Origin: Blautia argi
GTDB lineage: Bacteria > Bacillota > Clostridia > Lachnospirales > Lachnospiraceae
Assembly (NCBI RefSeq): GCF_003287895.1
Contig: NZ_CP030280.1
Location: 3,177,501-3,241,500, forward strand
Length of the DNA: 64,000 nucleotides
Reading direction: 5' to 3'
Position 1 is the first letter of the stretch. The number at the start of each line of letters is the position of its first letter. Positions 53,643 through 63,068 of this stretch are shown here, one piece after another. Below the pieces are notes generated by a model, which was not told the DNA's origin, made no database searches, and saw only the letters and a program-made list of their open reading frames with translations. Made by a program: the position numbers and the translations under genes.

Positions 53643-55249
53643 TTGTAGACGATGAACCATTGGTTCAGGTCGGATTGAAATCCATGCTGAACTGGAATAC
53701 ACTCCATATTGAAATTTGCGGAATTGCCGGAAACGGACAGGAAGCCTTGGATTTAATTGCCCGGCTTAAACCCCACATTGTAATTGCAGATATCCGTATG
53801 CCTGTAATGTCCGGTCTGGATTTGGTTCGAAAATGTCGGGAACAAACAGGCGAACTACCTGTTTTTATCATGCTTACCAGCTATGAAGAGTTTGAATATG
53901 CCCGTGAGGCTCTGAGATATCATGTAGCCGAATATCTTGTAAAACTGGAACTGACGCCGGAATCTCTGGAATCCGCAGTAAAAGCAGCTCAGATACGTGT
54001 AGATACTGCTATTAAAAAGCAGGATTCTTCTGCATTATTTTCTAAAACAGAACCCACTCCTGCTTTTGACTTACAGACTCTCCAAGATCGTTTTTATATC
54101 CGGCTTTTGAATAATCTCTTCGAAAACGAAGAAGAATTTTCACGACAGTCTGAAGAACTTCAGATTTGTCTGAACAGTCCCTGCTATGCCGCCGCACATT
54201 TAGAACTTTTATCCACAGATACTTCTGATACAAATGCTGCACAGCAACTTACACTTTATAACAGTACCTTGCAGATGTTTCATAAAATTATGGGCAAGTT
54301 TTTTCCCTGTCAGATAATATCTCTGGATTTACGCTATTGGGCGGTAATTTTTTCCTTAGACAATACAAATGACAAAGAAACCATTTCTTTTCTGAGAAAT
54401 GCCTTCCGGGAAACCGCTCAAATGCTTCACAATTATTATAATGTAACGATTTTGGCTGCTGTCGGACGATTATTAAAACAGCCTGAAAATCTCAGTTCCT
54501 CCTACAGGGACGCTAAACAGCTCTCTACCCAATTAACTCCTAAGAATCCTCTTTTGTTTTTCGATGAGCTGCCGAAACATCAGACCCTGCGAAATGTGTT
54601 TGATATGACACTTTTCCGAGAACCTTTAAGAAAAGCTTTTGATGAATTTGATGAGGACGCATTACACGGAGTATTTCTTTCTATTTTTGACCTTTTTGAG
54701 TCCTCCTCGCCGCCATATACTCAAGTCATGGACGCTGCCAGCAATATCCTTCATCTGACTCTGACACTCTTATCTGACGGAGCTGATATAGCCACAAAAA
54801 TTTTCTCTGCAGAGCCTGACGGATACCGCTCACTTTACCGCCAGACTTCTGTAAACCAAATTATATCTTATATGGAAAAACTGGACAGTGGATTGTGCCA
54901 TATTTTTCAAGAACAGAAAAAAGACTATAAAAATCATATTGTTACCAATGTAAAAAGATACATTTCCGCACATATTGGCGAACATCTGACTTTGCAAAAT
55001 GTTGCCGATGCTTTCTCTATAAGCCCAAATTATCTGAGCCAGCTCTTTAAAAAATATAACGATACCGGCTTTAACGAATACTGTACACAAATGAAAGTTG
55101 AGAAAGCAAAGCAACTGCTTCGCAATGAAAACCAAAAAGTTTATGAAGTTTCGGAAGCTCTTGGCTTTGAAAGCGCCTTCTATTTCAGTAAGGTCTTTAA
55201 AAAGGCTACCGGAATGGCTCCAAAAGACTACCAAAATCATATACTTTAA
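53627..55249 (+). CDS. AraC-type response regulator, full-length YesN form
   Basis: A 540-residue regulator. Receiver domain (LLIVDDEP, phospho-acceptor D55 in VIADIRMP; the usual KP switch reads VKLE here). A long central region of ~300 residues follows, then a C-terminal AraC double helix-turn-helix (residues ~440-538; LQNVADAFSISPNYLSQLFKKY, ALGFESAFYFSKVFKKATGM). It likely binds the 31-bp repeat at the two divergent promoters. GGAGGAAGGGACTTTAGA lies before the start, inside the kinase gene. Confidence 0.94.
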   Translation: MYKLLIVDDEPLVQVGLKSMLNWNTLHIEICGIAGNGQEALDLIARLKPHIVIADIRMPVMSGLDLVRKCREQTGELPVFIMLTSYEEFEYAREALRYHVAEYLVKLELTPESLESAVKAAQIRVDTAIKKQDSSALFSKTEPTPAFDLQTLQDRFYIRLLNNLFENEEEFSRQSEELQICLNSPCYAAAHLELLSTDTSDTNAAQQLTLYNSTLQMFHKIMGKFFPCQIISLDLRYWAVIFSLDNTNDKETISFLRNAFRETAQMLHNYYNVTILAAVGRLLKQPENLSSSYRDAKQLSTQLTPKNPLLFFDELPKHQTLRNVFDMTLFREPLRKAFDEFDEDALHGVFLSIFDLFESSSPPYTQVMDAASNILHLTLTLLSDGADIATKIFSAEPDGYRSLYRQTSVNQIISYMEKLDSGLCHIFQEQKKDYKNHIVTNVKRYISAHIGEHLTLQNVADAFSISPNYLSQLFKKYNDTGFNEYCTQMKVEKAKQLLRNENQKVYEVSEALGFESAFYFSKVFKKATGMAPKDYQNHIL

Positions 55250-55280
55250 CCAATATTGACACAAAACACTCATAAAGAAA

Positions 55281-55338
55281 GGATGCAGCACGAAACACCA
55301 GGCAGTATATCTGCCCGGTCTGTTTTCGTACCGCATCC
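55281..55338. terminator. Bidirectional terminator between regulator gene and spoVT
   Basis: GGATGC (55281-55286) with GCATCC (55333-55338), an inner ACGAAACA/TGTTTTCGT stem and an apical GGCAG/CTGCC hairpin form a long interrupted stem. Confidence 0.7.
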
Positions 55339-55357
55339 CTTCTATTACATTGTTCTT

Positions 55358-55900
55358 CTACTGCTCCATTTGGCGTCCCAGAAATCCTGCTGCTGCCTGC
55401 GCCAGTTTTTCTTCTGTTTCAGAAAATTTTCGCCCTCCTGCTTTTTCCAGAATTAAAACTGCACCTACCGCATCTCCAGCACAGGTAATGGTATCAATCA
55501 CCTGTGCGCCGTATTCTGTTCTGTCATCTTCCACAATTTTGATACATTTTTCTTTTTGCAGGCACACGTTTTTCCTATCTGCAATAACCTCTTCCAGTTC
55601 TCTGTGTATTCTTTTATCTGCAAATTCCTTTGCTCCACTGCCCGCTGCTGCAATAATCTGATCACGGTCTGCAATACATGCCATACAGCCTGCCGCCTGG
55701 GCAAGCGCTTCTGCATACTCCTTTGCAAAGGTTCCCAGTTCTCCAATGGGCGAATACTTTTTTAAAATAATTTCCCCTTCCCGGTCTGTGAAAATCTCCA
55801 GAGGGTCGCCTTCTCTTATCCTAAGCGTTCTTCGGATTTCTTTCGGAATTACCACTCTGCCAAGATCGTCAATTCTGCGCACAATTCCTGTCGCTCTCAT
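55358..55900 (-). CDS. spoVT: Stage V sporulation protein T (AbrB family)
   Basis: A 180-residue regulator with an N-terminal AbrB-type swapped-hairpin DNA-binding domain (MRATGIVRRIDDLGRVVIPKEIRRTLRIREGDPLEIFTD) and a C-terminal GAF-like domain. In Bacillus it tunes forespore sigma-G genes. It is good evidence for a spore-forming lineage. GGAGGATTTTTAT precedes this start; five codons upstream is another Met without a site. The 5' region 55916-56169 holds hairpins (GGCTATAGCC near 56015 followed by T6; GCAGTA/TACTGC near 56070) but no gene. Confidence 0.93.
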   Translation of the reverse strand: MRATGIVRRIDDLGRVVIPKEIRRTLRIREGDPLEIFTDREGEIILKKYSPIGELGTFAKEYAEALAQAAGCMACIADRDQIIAAAGSGAKEFADKRIHRELEEVIADRKNVCLQKEKCIKIVEDDRTEYGAQVIDTITCAGDAVGAVLILEKAGGRKFSETEEKLAQAAAGFLGRQMEQ

Positions 55901-56169
55901 ATAAAAATCCTCCATTTACATTTATCTTCTTTGTTGTTTATAAATGTATTATTTGTAAAATGAAGGAATTTATACCTGAGATTTGGTGCAGATTCGTATG
56001 AAAAAAGGAGCCTGGCTATAGCCCACCGAATTTTGCATTTTACAAACCCGAATGGCAGTACGCAAACCAGAATCTCCATACTGCTATTCTTGACGTTTAC
56101 CTAAATCTCTAATACCAGTTCACTTACCGTTTCGATATCTTTCATCTGTGCCACAAAAATAAGTAATTT

Positions 56170-56505
56170 TCATTTCTCCATAATCCCAAGAGAAAGAAAT
56201 ATGGGATACAAATAGCTCGCCCCAAAGCAATTCAACTTCTTCGGTCCTTTCACCCTTCCCTCAAGCTCCTGAACCTCCAGAGCCTTCCAGAAAGCAAGAC
56301 TGACACTGGCTCTGGTAATGGACTTATCCTTTCTGGTGACAAACATCTCATTTCCCCTGATTTCATACACAAATTCCAGATTCTTTACAGTGTAAAAAGG
56401 CTGTCCCTGAAAAGCCGTTAAAGTCTGCCACAGCATCTCTTCCAGTCGCTCCCTGTCTTCTCTTTCGGCAATGGACTTTTTCAACTCTTTTAACTGCACC
56501 TGCAC
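56170..56505 (-). CDS. Conserved hypothetical protein of ~111 residues
   Basis: A soluble protein with two N-terminal helices (QLKELKKSIAEREDRERLEEMLWQTL). A compact beta/alpha part follows (FYTVKNLEFVYEIRGNEMFVTRKDKSITRASV) and a tail with GPKKLNCFGASYLYPIFLSLGI. I recall similar proteins in Lachnospiraceae with no known function. GGAGG lies six bases before a GTG at 56505, which I take as the start. It follows a MATE gene at once, so the two are cotranscribed. After the TGA the same frame stays open for 22 more codons. Confidence 0.7.
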   Translation of the reverse strand: MQVQLKELKKSIAEREDRERLEEMLWQTLTAFQGQPFYTVKNLEFVYEIRGNEMFVTRKDKSITRASVSLAFWKALEVQELEGRVKGPKKLNCFGASYLYPIFLSLGIMEK

Positions 56506-56536
56506 ACCGCACCTCCATTTTCCTTTTTTCAAAAGT

Positions 56537-57883
56537 TTACGCCAACATTCCCGGCTGCTTCTCTGCCTTTCTCATAACCCAGAGATAATATGGAATTAAC
56601 GGAATCAAGGCTGCAATCCACGCCGCCGGATCTGACATACAAACCTCTGCAAAGCCTGCATTTGCTGCTGCAATAAACACAATGGCAGCACGGGCAATCA
56701 ATTCAAACACACCGCCCATCATAGGCACAAAACCGTATCCCATACCCTGCAAGGCATTTCTGTAAAGAAAAATACTTCCAAGAAAAGGATATGCCCAGGC
56801 AACAATGTCAAAATAAATTTCCGCTGCATGAAGCACCTCAGTTTCCCCTGCATCAATAAAGATGAAAATCATATATTTTCCAAAGAAATGAATCACAAAC
56901 ATCAGCGCTACGCTGCACACCAGAATCATAACCTGTGTCAGGCGAACACCCTGTTTCACACGATCCATTTTTCCGGCTCCCCGGTTCTGACCCACATAAG
57001 TGGCAATGGTAGCGCCAAAAGCCACAAACACGGTACAAATAATATTCTGTATCTTCCCTGCTGCTGAAAATCCCGCCATATAAACAGCACCGTAGACATT
57101 GATTGCACCCTGTACAATAATTGTTCCAATAGCTGTAATAGAAAACTGCAGCCCCATGGGGATTCCCAGCCCCAAAAGTTTCTTTATTGTAAGGAAAGAA
57201 AAACGGAAATCCTCTTTTCTCAGCCTCAAAACCGGAAATTTCTTAATTATGTAAACCAAACACAGCAATGCGGAAATTCCCTGTGCAATAACGGTTGCAT
57301 AACCGCAGCCCTCTACACCCATATGGAAAACCACAATAAAAACAATATCCAGCACCACATTGAGAATAGCAGAAATAATCAGAAAATACAGTGGTGATTT
57401 ACTGTCCCCCAAAGCTCTCAATACCGCAGCCAGCGCATTGTAAGCACAGGTCACTGCCAGTCCTGCATAAATAATTGCCATATAGCCGCTGATGTCAGCC
57501 ATAAGGTTTTCCGGCGCGTTCATCATTCGCAGAATCGGCTCATTTGCAATCAAAAGTCCGCCTGTCATAACCACTACAAAGCCCACGCAGATGTAAACAG
57601 ACATGGCAATAAAATGCCTCATTCTGTCTATTTTTCCTGCACCAAACCACTGGGCAACCCAGACCGAAAATCCGCTTGTCAGCCCATTCAGCCACCCGGT
57701 TACCAGAAAAATCAGAGAACCTGTGCTTCCGATAGCCGCCAAAGCGTCCACTCCCAGAAACTGTCCTGCAATAATAGAATCCGCAATATTATAAAACTGC
57801 TGAAAAATATTTCCCAGACACATGGGAATCATAAACTGAATAATCAGCTTCAGCGGACTTCCCTTTGTCATATCATTTGTCAT
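56537..57883 (-). CDS. MATE-family exporter (second copy)
   Basis: A 448-residue, 12-helix MATE transporter: SPLKLIIQFMIPMCLGNIFQQFYNIADSIIAGQFLG opens it and LGLGIPMGLQFSITAIGTIIVQGAIN the second half. It differs clearly from the copy at 21.6 kb and belongs to the DinF/NorM-like group common in Clostridia. It would expel cationic compounds by ion antiport. A small conserved hypothetical gene follows within 40 bases. Confidence 0.93.
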   Translation of the reverse strand: MTNDMTKGSPLKLIIQFMIPMCLGNIFQQFYNIADSIIAGQFLGVDALAAIGSTGSLIFLVTGWLNGLTSGFSVWVAQWFGAGKIDRMRHFIAMSVYICVGFVVVMTGGLLIANEPILRMMNAPENLMADISGYMAIIYAGLAVTCAYNALAAVLRALGDSKSPLYFLIISAILNVVLDIVFIVVFHMGVEGCGYATVIAQGISALLCLVYIIKKFPVLRLRKEDFRFSFLTIKKLLGLGIPMGLQFSITAIGTIIVQGAINVYGAVYMAGFSAAGKIQNIICTVFVAFGATIATYVGQNRGAGKMDRVKQGVRLTQVMILVCSVALMFVIHFFGKYMIFIFIDAGETEVLHAAEIYFDIVAWAYPFLGSIFLYRNALQGMGYGFVPMMGGVFELIARAAIVFIAAANAGFAEVCMSDPAAWIAALIPLIPYYLWVMRKAEKQPGMLA

Positions 57884-57970
57884 GCTTTTTCTCCCCTTTG
57901 CTTCCTCTTTATACCTTTTATGTCCTTTCTATTCTATCCCATTTTTTCAAAAAATCAAGACATTTTCCTG

Positions 57971-58000
57971 TTGGAAAAATCTCCTGTACAGTGCTATACT
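57971..58000 (+). promoter_or_regulatory. Promoter of the lipoprotein-pilus operon
   Basis: TTGGAA (57971-57976) and TATACT (57995-58000), 18-base spacer, 40 bases before the first start codon. Confidence 0.6.
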
Positions 58001-58039
58001 TATTTCATACAATAATTGTACAAATGAAGGAGTATCCCT

Positions 58040-59020
58040 ATGCACCTGAAACATTTTTTTGTGGGTTTCCTGGGAACTTTCCGGCGTATGTTATCTCTGC
58101 TTCTGCTTCCCCTGCTTATGATGACAGGCTGCGGCGGCAGTGATGCTTCAAATGCGTCCTCTGAAAACACCCTGAATGACCAGGCTCAGTCAAAAGCAGT
58201 ACGGGACAGTACCCCCAATGTACTGACGCCTCAGGCTTCCGGCACTGTTCTCCTTGGCGCCGAACCTCTGGTCGCAGATATTTCCAATACTGACCAGGGG
58301 TATATTACAGTTCGGTACAACGGCAGCGCTGCCAAAGCCAATATACAGATTACCGGTTCTGACGGCATTACCTATAAATATTTTCTCACCTCTTCCGATA
58401 CCTGGGTGACATTTCCTCTCACCAGTGGCAGCGGAACCTATGAAATCGCAGGCTACGAAAATATTATGGACAACAAATATGCGTCCCTGTTTAAGGAATC
58501 CATAGAAGTCACACTGGAGAACGAACTTCTCCCCTTCCTTTATCCAAACCAGTATGTATTTTTCACACCTGAATCAAAGGCTGTGGAAAAAGCAGCAGAG
58601 CTGGTACAGAACTCCGCCTCTGACCTGGAGGCTGTGGAAGATATTTATCACTTTGTAATTGAAAATATTGCTTATGATGAAAAAAAGGCAGAATCTGTGC
58701 AAACCGGCTATCTGCCGGATATTGACTCCACTCTGTCTGAAAAAACCGGCATCTGCTTTGATTATGCGTCCCTGACTGCTGCTATGCTTCGCTCCCAGCA
58801 GATACCCGCAAAGCTGGAGATTGGCTATTCCGGAGATATTTATCATTCGTGGATCAGCGTATATATTGAAGACATTGGCTGGATTGATAAAATGATTGAA
58901 TTTACCGGAGATGCCTGGACAAGAATGGATCCTACCTTTGCCGCAGGCAATAACAACAGTAAAAAAGTTTTAAAATATATCGGGGACGGTTCCAACTATA
59001 CGCTGCAGTATACCCGTTAA
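58040..59020 (+). CDS. Transglutaminase-like lipoprotein
   Basis: A 326-residue exported lipoprotein: basic N-terminus, helix LSLLLLPLLMMTG and lipidated C31, a Ser/Asn linker, a beta-sandwich domain, then a transglutaminase-like core. The Cys-His-Asp triad is C239 (GICFDYAS), H269 (YHSWISV) and D297 (RMDPTF). Such domains act as peptidases or crosslinkers on cell-surface proteins. It starts the transcript leading into pilC-pilT genes (36-base gap), so a role in pilus or envelope assembly is possible but only inferred. AAGGAGTATCCCT precedes the start. Confidence 0.85.
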   Translation: MHLKHFFVGFLGTFRRMLSLLLLPLLMMTGCGGSDASNASSENTLNDQAQSKAVRDSTPNVLTPQASGTVLLGAEPLVADISNTDQGYITVRYNGSAAKANIQITGSDGITYKYFLTSSDTWVTFPLTSGSGTYEIAGYENIMDNKYASLFKESIEVTLENELLPFLYPNQYVFFTPESKAVEKAAELVQNSASDLEAVEDIYHFVIENIAYDEKKAESVQTGYLPDIDSTLSEKTGICFDYASLTAAMLRSQQIPAKLEIGYSGDIYHSWISVYIEDIGWIDKMIEFTGDAWTRMDPTFAAGNNNSKKVLKYIGDGSNYTLQYTR

Positions 59021-59056
59021 TACCACTGTCCCGGAGATACAAAAGAAAGGAGATTT

Positions 59057-60094
59057 ATGAAACCTTTATCCAACACTGAATTACATACCTTCTGCAGTCA
59101 GTTTGCCCTGATTCTCCGCTCCGGCATCTCCTCCCTGGAGGGAATTTCCATTATGCTGGATGATACGCCAAAGGGCAAAGGACATGACATTCTGGAAGCC
59201 CTGCAAAAAGAGGTAGAAGCCACAGGCAGCTTTGCCATGGCTGTGCAGTCTGTTTCTTGTTTTCCGCCTTATATGTGCAGCATGACAGAGCTGGGTGAAC
59301 AGTCCGGACGTCTGGACGATGTTATGGAAAATCTGTCCCACCATTACCAGAGAGAAGACCAGCTTTCCAAAAGTATCCGAAGCGCAGTTACTTATCCTCT
59401 GATTATGCTGGGTATGATGGCAGCCGTTATGCTGGTTCTGATTATCAAGGTTTTACCTGTATTTCAACAGGTATTTGAACAGCTTGGCATTGCCATGACC
59501 GGTTTTTCCGGCACGGTTTTGAAAATGGGCGCAGCTATGAACCGCTTCAGCGCAGTTTTTCTCATCTTGGCTCTGATTCTGGCCTTCCTGATTTTTTATT
59601 TTCTCAGAAATCCCAAAGGACAAAAAGCCCTCAGCCGTTTTGCAGGACGCTTTGCCCTCACCCGCCATCTTTCTGAAAAGACAGCCTGTGCCAGATTTGC
59701 CAGCGGTATGTATCTGTGTCTTTCCAGCGGCCTGGACACAGAACAAAGCCTGGAAATGACCGCCCGGCTCATTGAACACGCAGGTATCAGCAAAAAAATC
59801 AAAACCATACAGGACAATCTGACAGAAGGCATGCTCTTTGCGGAAGCCCTTGAAAGAGCCGACATTTTCTCCGGGCTGTATTCCCATATGGTAAACATTG
59901 GACTGAAAACCGGAGCTATAGATGAAGTTATGAAACAAATTGCAGAACAATATGACGAGGAAGTGGAAGACCAGATGAATCGTCTGGTGGCAGGAATTGA
60001 ACCCACTCTGGTTGCCATACTCTCCATTGCAGTGGGTATGATTCTGCTTTCTGTTATGCTGCCGCTCATGGGCATTATGTCAAACATGGGCTGA
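59057..60094 (+). CDS. pilC: Type II secretion/type IV pilus platform protein (PilC/GspF)
   Basis: A 345-residue membrane protein with two T2SSF domains: the first from FCSQFALILRSGISSLEGI and the second from CARFASGMYLCLSSGLDTEQSLEM, ending in helix ILSIAVGMILLSVMLPLMGI. It is the inner-membrane platform on which ATPases drive pseudopilus assembly or retraction. AGAAAGGAGATTT precedes the start. Together with PilT and prepilin-like genes downstream it defines a small pilus-type system. Confidence 0.9.
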   Translation: MKPLSNTELHTFCSQFALILRSGISSLEGISIMLDDTPKGKGHDILEALQKEVEATGSFAMAVQSVSCFPPYMCSMTELGEQSGRLDDVMENLSHHYQREDQLSKSIRSAVTYPLIMLGMMAAVMLVLIIKVLPVFQQVFEQLGIAMTGFSGTVLKMGAAMNRFSAVFLILALILAFLIFYFLRNPKGQKALSRFAGRFALTRHLSEKTACARFASGMYLCLSSGLDTEQSLEMTARLIEHAGISKKIKTIQDNLTEGMLFAEALERADIFSGLYSHMVNIGLKTGAIDEVMKQIAEQYDEEVEDQMNRLVAGIEPTLVAILSIAVGMILLSVMLPLMGIMSNMG

Positions 60095-60110
60095 TAGGAG
60101 GAATGCTTGC

Positions 60111-60467
60111 ATGAACCGTTTCCAGAAAAAAAACAGATACTTCTACCTTCCCTCCTTTTTGTTGCCCGTTTTGCTTTTTATCACAATCCTGGCTGTTTTT
60201 CTTTTGGGGCTTTCTTCTGTATCCAAAACCGCCTCTTCGGAAGAGAAAAAACAGTTAGAAGCCTCTATCCGCCAGGGCGCTGTACAGTGTTATGCTCTGG
60301 AAGGTTTTTATCCGGACAGCCTGGCGTATCTGGAAGAACACTATGCTGTCCATTATAACAAAAAGAAATACATTGTTTCCTATGAAATTATCGGTTCAAA
60401 TATGATGCCGGATATTCAGGTAATATCCAAAAAAACACCACAGAAAGAAACAGGAGGGCTTCCATGA
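60111..60467 (+). CDS. Single-helix membrane protein of the pilus operon
   Basis: A 118-residue protein: basic N-terminus, helix SFLLPVLLFITILAVFLLGL, then an extracytoplasmic part of ~75 residues with CYALEGFYPDSLAYLEEHYAV. That segment resembles a GspG-like pilin C-terminal motif (EG.YP.SL..L), so it may be a pilin-like subunit lacking a normal prepilin leader. It overlaps the next gene by four bases. Confidence 0.6.
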   Translation: MNRFQKKNRYFYLPSFLLPVLLFITILAVFLLGLSSVSKTASSEEKKQLEASIRQGAVQCYALEGFYPDSLAYLEEHYAVHYNKKKYIVSYEIIGSNMMPDIQVISKKTPQKETGGLP

Positions 60468-60961
60468 AGAAAAAAAATCATACCCATGTGACAGATGTAC
60501 TTTTTACCCTGTCCCTGTTCTGTCTTTTCACTGCCTGCGCCTTTCTGGTAATCCTGATTGGAATACAGGTATACAAGACAACGGTTTCTGATTTGGAGGA
60601 CAACTATTCTTCCAAAACCGCCCTTTCTTATGTAACAGAAAAGCTGAGGCAGCATGATTTTGCAGGTGGTGTTTCCGTAACCTCTCTGGAGGGGGAAACT
60701 GCCCTGGTACTGGCGGACGATGCAGAAGGGGAAACTTATCTCACCTACATATATCCCTATGAAAACGCTCTTTTTGAACTTTCTGCAAAAGAAGGCGCTG
60801 CTGTTTCCAGGGATATGGGGCAGGAAATCCTTCAGGTGCAGGATTTCTCCATTACGGATAAAGGCAATGGCTTCTTTGAGCTTTCCGCCTCTGACACCCA
60901 TGAGAAAAACCTGACCTTTCTCTTCCATCTGCGAAGTGAAGTCCGTCAGTCTGATACCTGA
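60464..60961 (+). CDS. DUF4860-like protein of the pilus operon
   Basis: A 165-residue protein with a basic N-terminus and one helix (VLFTLSLFCLFTACAFLVILIGIQVYK) followed by a beta-rich external domain. The pattern matches what I recall as DUF4860, found in Lachnospiraceae next to PilC/PilT genes. No function is known. The helix-then-beta layout suggests a minor pseudopilin-type subunit. Start overlaps the preceding stop. Confidence 0.65.
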   Translation: MKKKNHTHVTDVLFTLSLFCLFTACAFLVILIGIQVYKTTVSDLEDNYSSKTALSYVTEKLRQHDFAGGVSVTSLEGETALVLADDAEGETYLTYIYPYENALFELSAKEGAAVSRDMGQEILQVQDFSITDKGNGFFELSASDTHEKNLTFLFHLRSEVRQSDT

Positions 60962-60978
60962 AAAGAAAGGATTACTCT

Positions 60979-61452
60979 ATGAAACAGTTAAAAAATGCAA
61001 AATCCGGCCTGTTTCTCCTGGAACTGATTTTCGTTATTCTGTTCTTTTCTCTGGGAAGCGCGGTATGCATACAGGCATTCACAAAGGCGCATCTGACAAG
61101 CCAAAAGGCACAGGATTTAAGCTTTGCTTCTCTGAAAGCATCAGAAACAGCCTCTGTTTTGAAATATACAGACAACACCTTAGAGTCTTTACGGGAATAT
61201 TTCCCCCATATTCAGGAAAAAGACGGAAACTTTCTTGTCTTTTACAATCAGGATTATGAGGAATGTGAGGAAAAAGACCGTTTTTATACTCTGCACATCA
61301 CACGAAAGACAGAATCCCATATGCAGACAGCCCGGATACAGATAACAAGACTGGATAATAAGACTTCTATATATCAGCTTTCTCTTCGTTTTCCCCTTTC
61401 TGAGGCAGAACCGGGAGAAAACAATATTTCCCTACAGGAGGCAGGCTCATGA
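60979..61452 (+). CDS. Prepilin-like protein
   Basis: A 157-residue protein with a type IV prepilin signature: basic leader, G10, then LFLLE with the essential glutamate at +5 and a hydrophobic helix (LIFVILFFSLGSAVC). The usual Phe at +1 is replaced by Leu. It should be cut by a PilD-type peptidase, which is not encoded in this window. GAAAAGAAAGGATTACTCT precedes the start; it overlaps the next gene by four bases. Confidence 0.75.
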   Translation: MKQLKNAKSGLFLLELIFVILFFSLGSAVCIQAFTKAHLTSQKAQDLSFASLKASETASVLKYTDNTLESLREYFPHIQEKDGNFLVFYNQDYEECEEKDRFYTLHITRKTESHMQTARIQITRLDNKTSIYQLSLRFPLSEAEPGENNISLQEAGS

Positions 61453-61943
61453 AAAAGAACAGAAGAAGTGTCATCAGTACAGGAACCGCTTCTCTGGTGC
61501 TGATTTTTTCTCTGCTGTGTATGCTGGCTTTTGCTGTACTTTCTCTTGTCAGCGCCCGAACCAACCTGCGTACCAGTCAGAAAAGTGCAGACCGAACCAC
61601 TGCTTACTACGAAGCGGAAAATAAGGCAAATGATATTTTACTGAAAATCTCTCAGACCATTGAAAAGAATCTGGACAGTGAAAACGAAACTGTCTTTTAC
61701 GAGAATGTGAAGACAGAGCTGGATGGAAAAGACGGCATTTCCTTTTCTGATGCAGATAAGCTGGACTATCCAGTAGAAATGGCAGAACAGCAATTCCTTT
61801 CCGTATCTCTGCTTCTGTCCTTTGAACCATTGGAAAACGGAAAGCATTATACAATTACTTCCTGGAAAACCGGTTCTGACTATGAATGGAATCCGGATAC
61901 CTCTCTTCCTCTTATGACAGAGGAGAATTTTCCGGAAGAATAA
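61449..61943 (+). CDS. Pseudopilin-like protein of the pilus operon
   Basis: A 164-residue protein with basic N-terminus MKKNRRSVISTG, a hydrophobic helix (ASLVLIFSLLCMLAFAVLSLV) and an external domain beginning RTNLRTSQKSADRTTAYYEAE. The layout recalls PilX/GspK minor pilins, which lack the +5 glutamate. CAGGAGGCAGGCTC precedes the start. Position between the prepilin and pilT supports a structural role. Confidence 0.6.
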   Translation: MKKNRRSVISTGTASLVLIFSLLCMLAFAVLSLVSARTNLRTSQKSADRTTAYYEAENKANDILLKISQTIEKNLDSENETVFYENVKTELDGKDGISFSDADKLDYPVEMAEQQFLSVSLLLSFEPLENGKHYTITSWKTGSDYEWNPDTSLPLMTEENFPEE

Positions 61944-61968
61944 AGCGCATTTAGGAGGCATACAGGAT

Positions 61969-63030
61969 ATGAAAATACTGGATTTTTTGACAGAAACGAC
62001 AAACGCAGGCGCTGCTGACCTTTTCATTGTAGCAGGACGCCCTCTGTCCTATAAAAAGGGTGGAAAGATTCTCTGGCTGAACGAGGAACGCATTATGCCA
62101 GAACAGTCTGAATCGCTTATACGGGAAATTTATGAACTGGCTGACCATCGGGATATCAATAAGTTTCTGCACTGCGGCGATGATGATTTCTCCTTTGCAG
62201 TAAAGGGACTTTCCCGTTACCGTGTCAGCACTTATATGCAGCGCGGTTCTATGGCAGCAGTTATCCGTATTATTACCTTTGACCTGCCGGATCCCTCTGC
62301 TCTTGGTATTCCGCCTCAGATTATCGGGCTTGGCAATCTGAAAAAAGGACTGGTTCTGGTAACCGGACCCGCCGGAAGCGGCAAATCAACCACTCTTGCC
62401 TGCATCATTAATGCGATTAACGAAACACAGGAAAAGCATATTATCACGCTGGAGGATCCTCTGGAATTTCTTCACAGACATAAAAAAAGCATTGTCAGCC
62501 AGAGGGAAATCAGCTCAGATACAGAAAGCTATGTGGCTGCTCTGCGCGCCTCTTTACGACAAAGCCCTGATGTTATCCTTTTAGGGGAAATGCGTGATTT
62601 TGAAACCATGTCCATTGCCATGACGGCTGCAGAAACCGGACATCTGGTGCTGTCTACCCTGCATACACTGGGAGCTGCCAATACCATTGACCGTATTATT
62701 GACGTCTTTCCTCCTAACCAGCAAAGACAGATTGCCGTACAGCTCTCTTCTGTTCTGCAGGCAGTGGTTTCCCAGCAGCTTATCCCTGCCTCAGACCAGA
62801 CAGGTATGCATGCCGCCTTTGAGATGATGACTGCCACCCCGGCTGTCCGCAATATGATTCGGGAAAACAAAATTCCCCAGATTGACGGTCTGGTTTACTC
62901 CTCTTCCTCAGAAAATATGTTTTCCATGGACAACAGCCTGTTATCCTTATATAAATCCGGACGCATTTCAAAGGAAGATGCTCTGACTCATGCGGTGAAT
63001 GCCGAAATGCTGAAGAGAAAATTGATGTAA
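61969..63030 (+). CDS. pilT: Type IV pilus retraction ATPase PilT
   Basis: A 353-residue GspE/PilT-family ATPase. N-terminal PAS-like part, Walker A GPAGSGKS (133-140), Asp box ITLEDPLEF, Walker B VILLGEMRDFETM and His box HLVLSTLHTLGA. The short length without the N1 domain and zinc knuckle of PilB marks it as PilT rather than an assembly ATPase. It powers pilus retraction. TTAGGAGGCATACAGGAT precedes the start. Last gene of the operon. Confidence 0.93.
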   Translation: MKILDFLTETTNAGAADLFIVAGRPLSYKKGGKILWLNEERIMPEQSESLIREIYELADHRDINKFLHCGDDDFSFAVKGLSRYRVSTYMQRGSMAAVIRIITFDLPDPSALGIPPQIIGLGNLKKGLVLVTGPAGSGKSTTLACIINAINETQEKHIITLEDPLEFLHRHKKSIVSQREISSDTESYVAALRASLRQSPDVILLGEMRDFETMSIAMTAAETGHLVLSTLHTLGAANTIDRIIDVFPPNQQRQIAVQLSSVLQAVVSQQLIPASDQTGMHAAFEMMTATPAVRNMIRENKIPQIDGLVYSSSSENMFSMDNSLLSLYKSGRISKEDALTHAVNAEMLKRKLM

Positions 63031-63068
63031 GAGGCTTCTTCCCCTCACATAACAACAGACCGCCGCAC

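Noticed and set aside
56101..56170. 22-codon open continuation after the TGA of the conserved hypothetical gene (contains MKDIETVSELVLEI, like a GNAT N-terminus)
   Set aside because: Too short to assign; it may be a remnant of an acetyltransferase gene or chance, and no ribosome site or further homology supports a gene.
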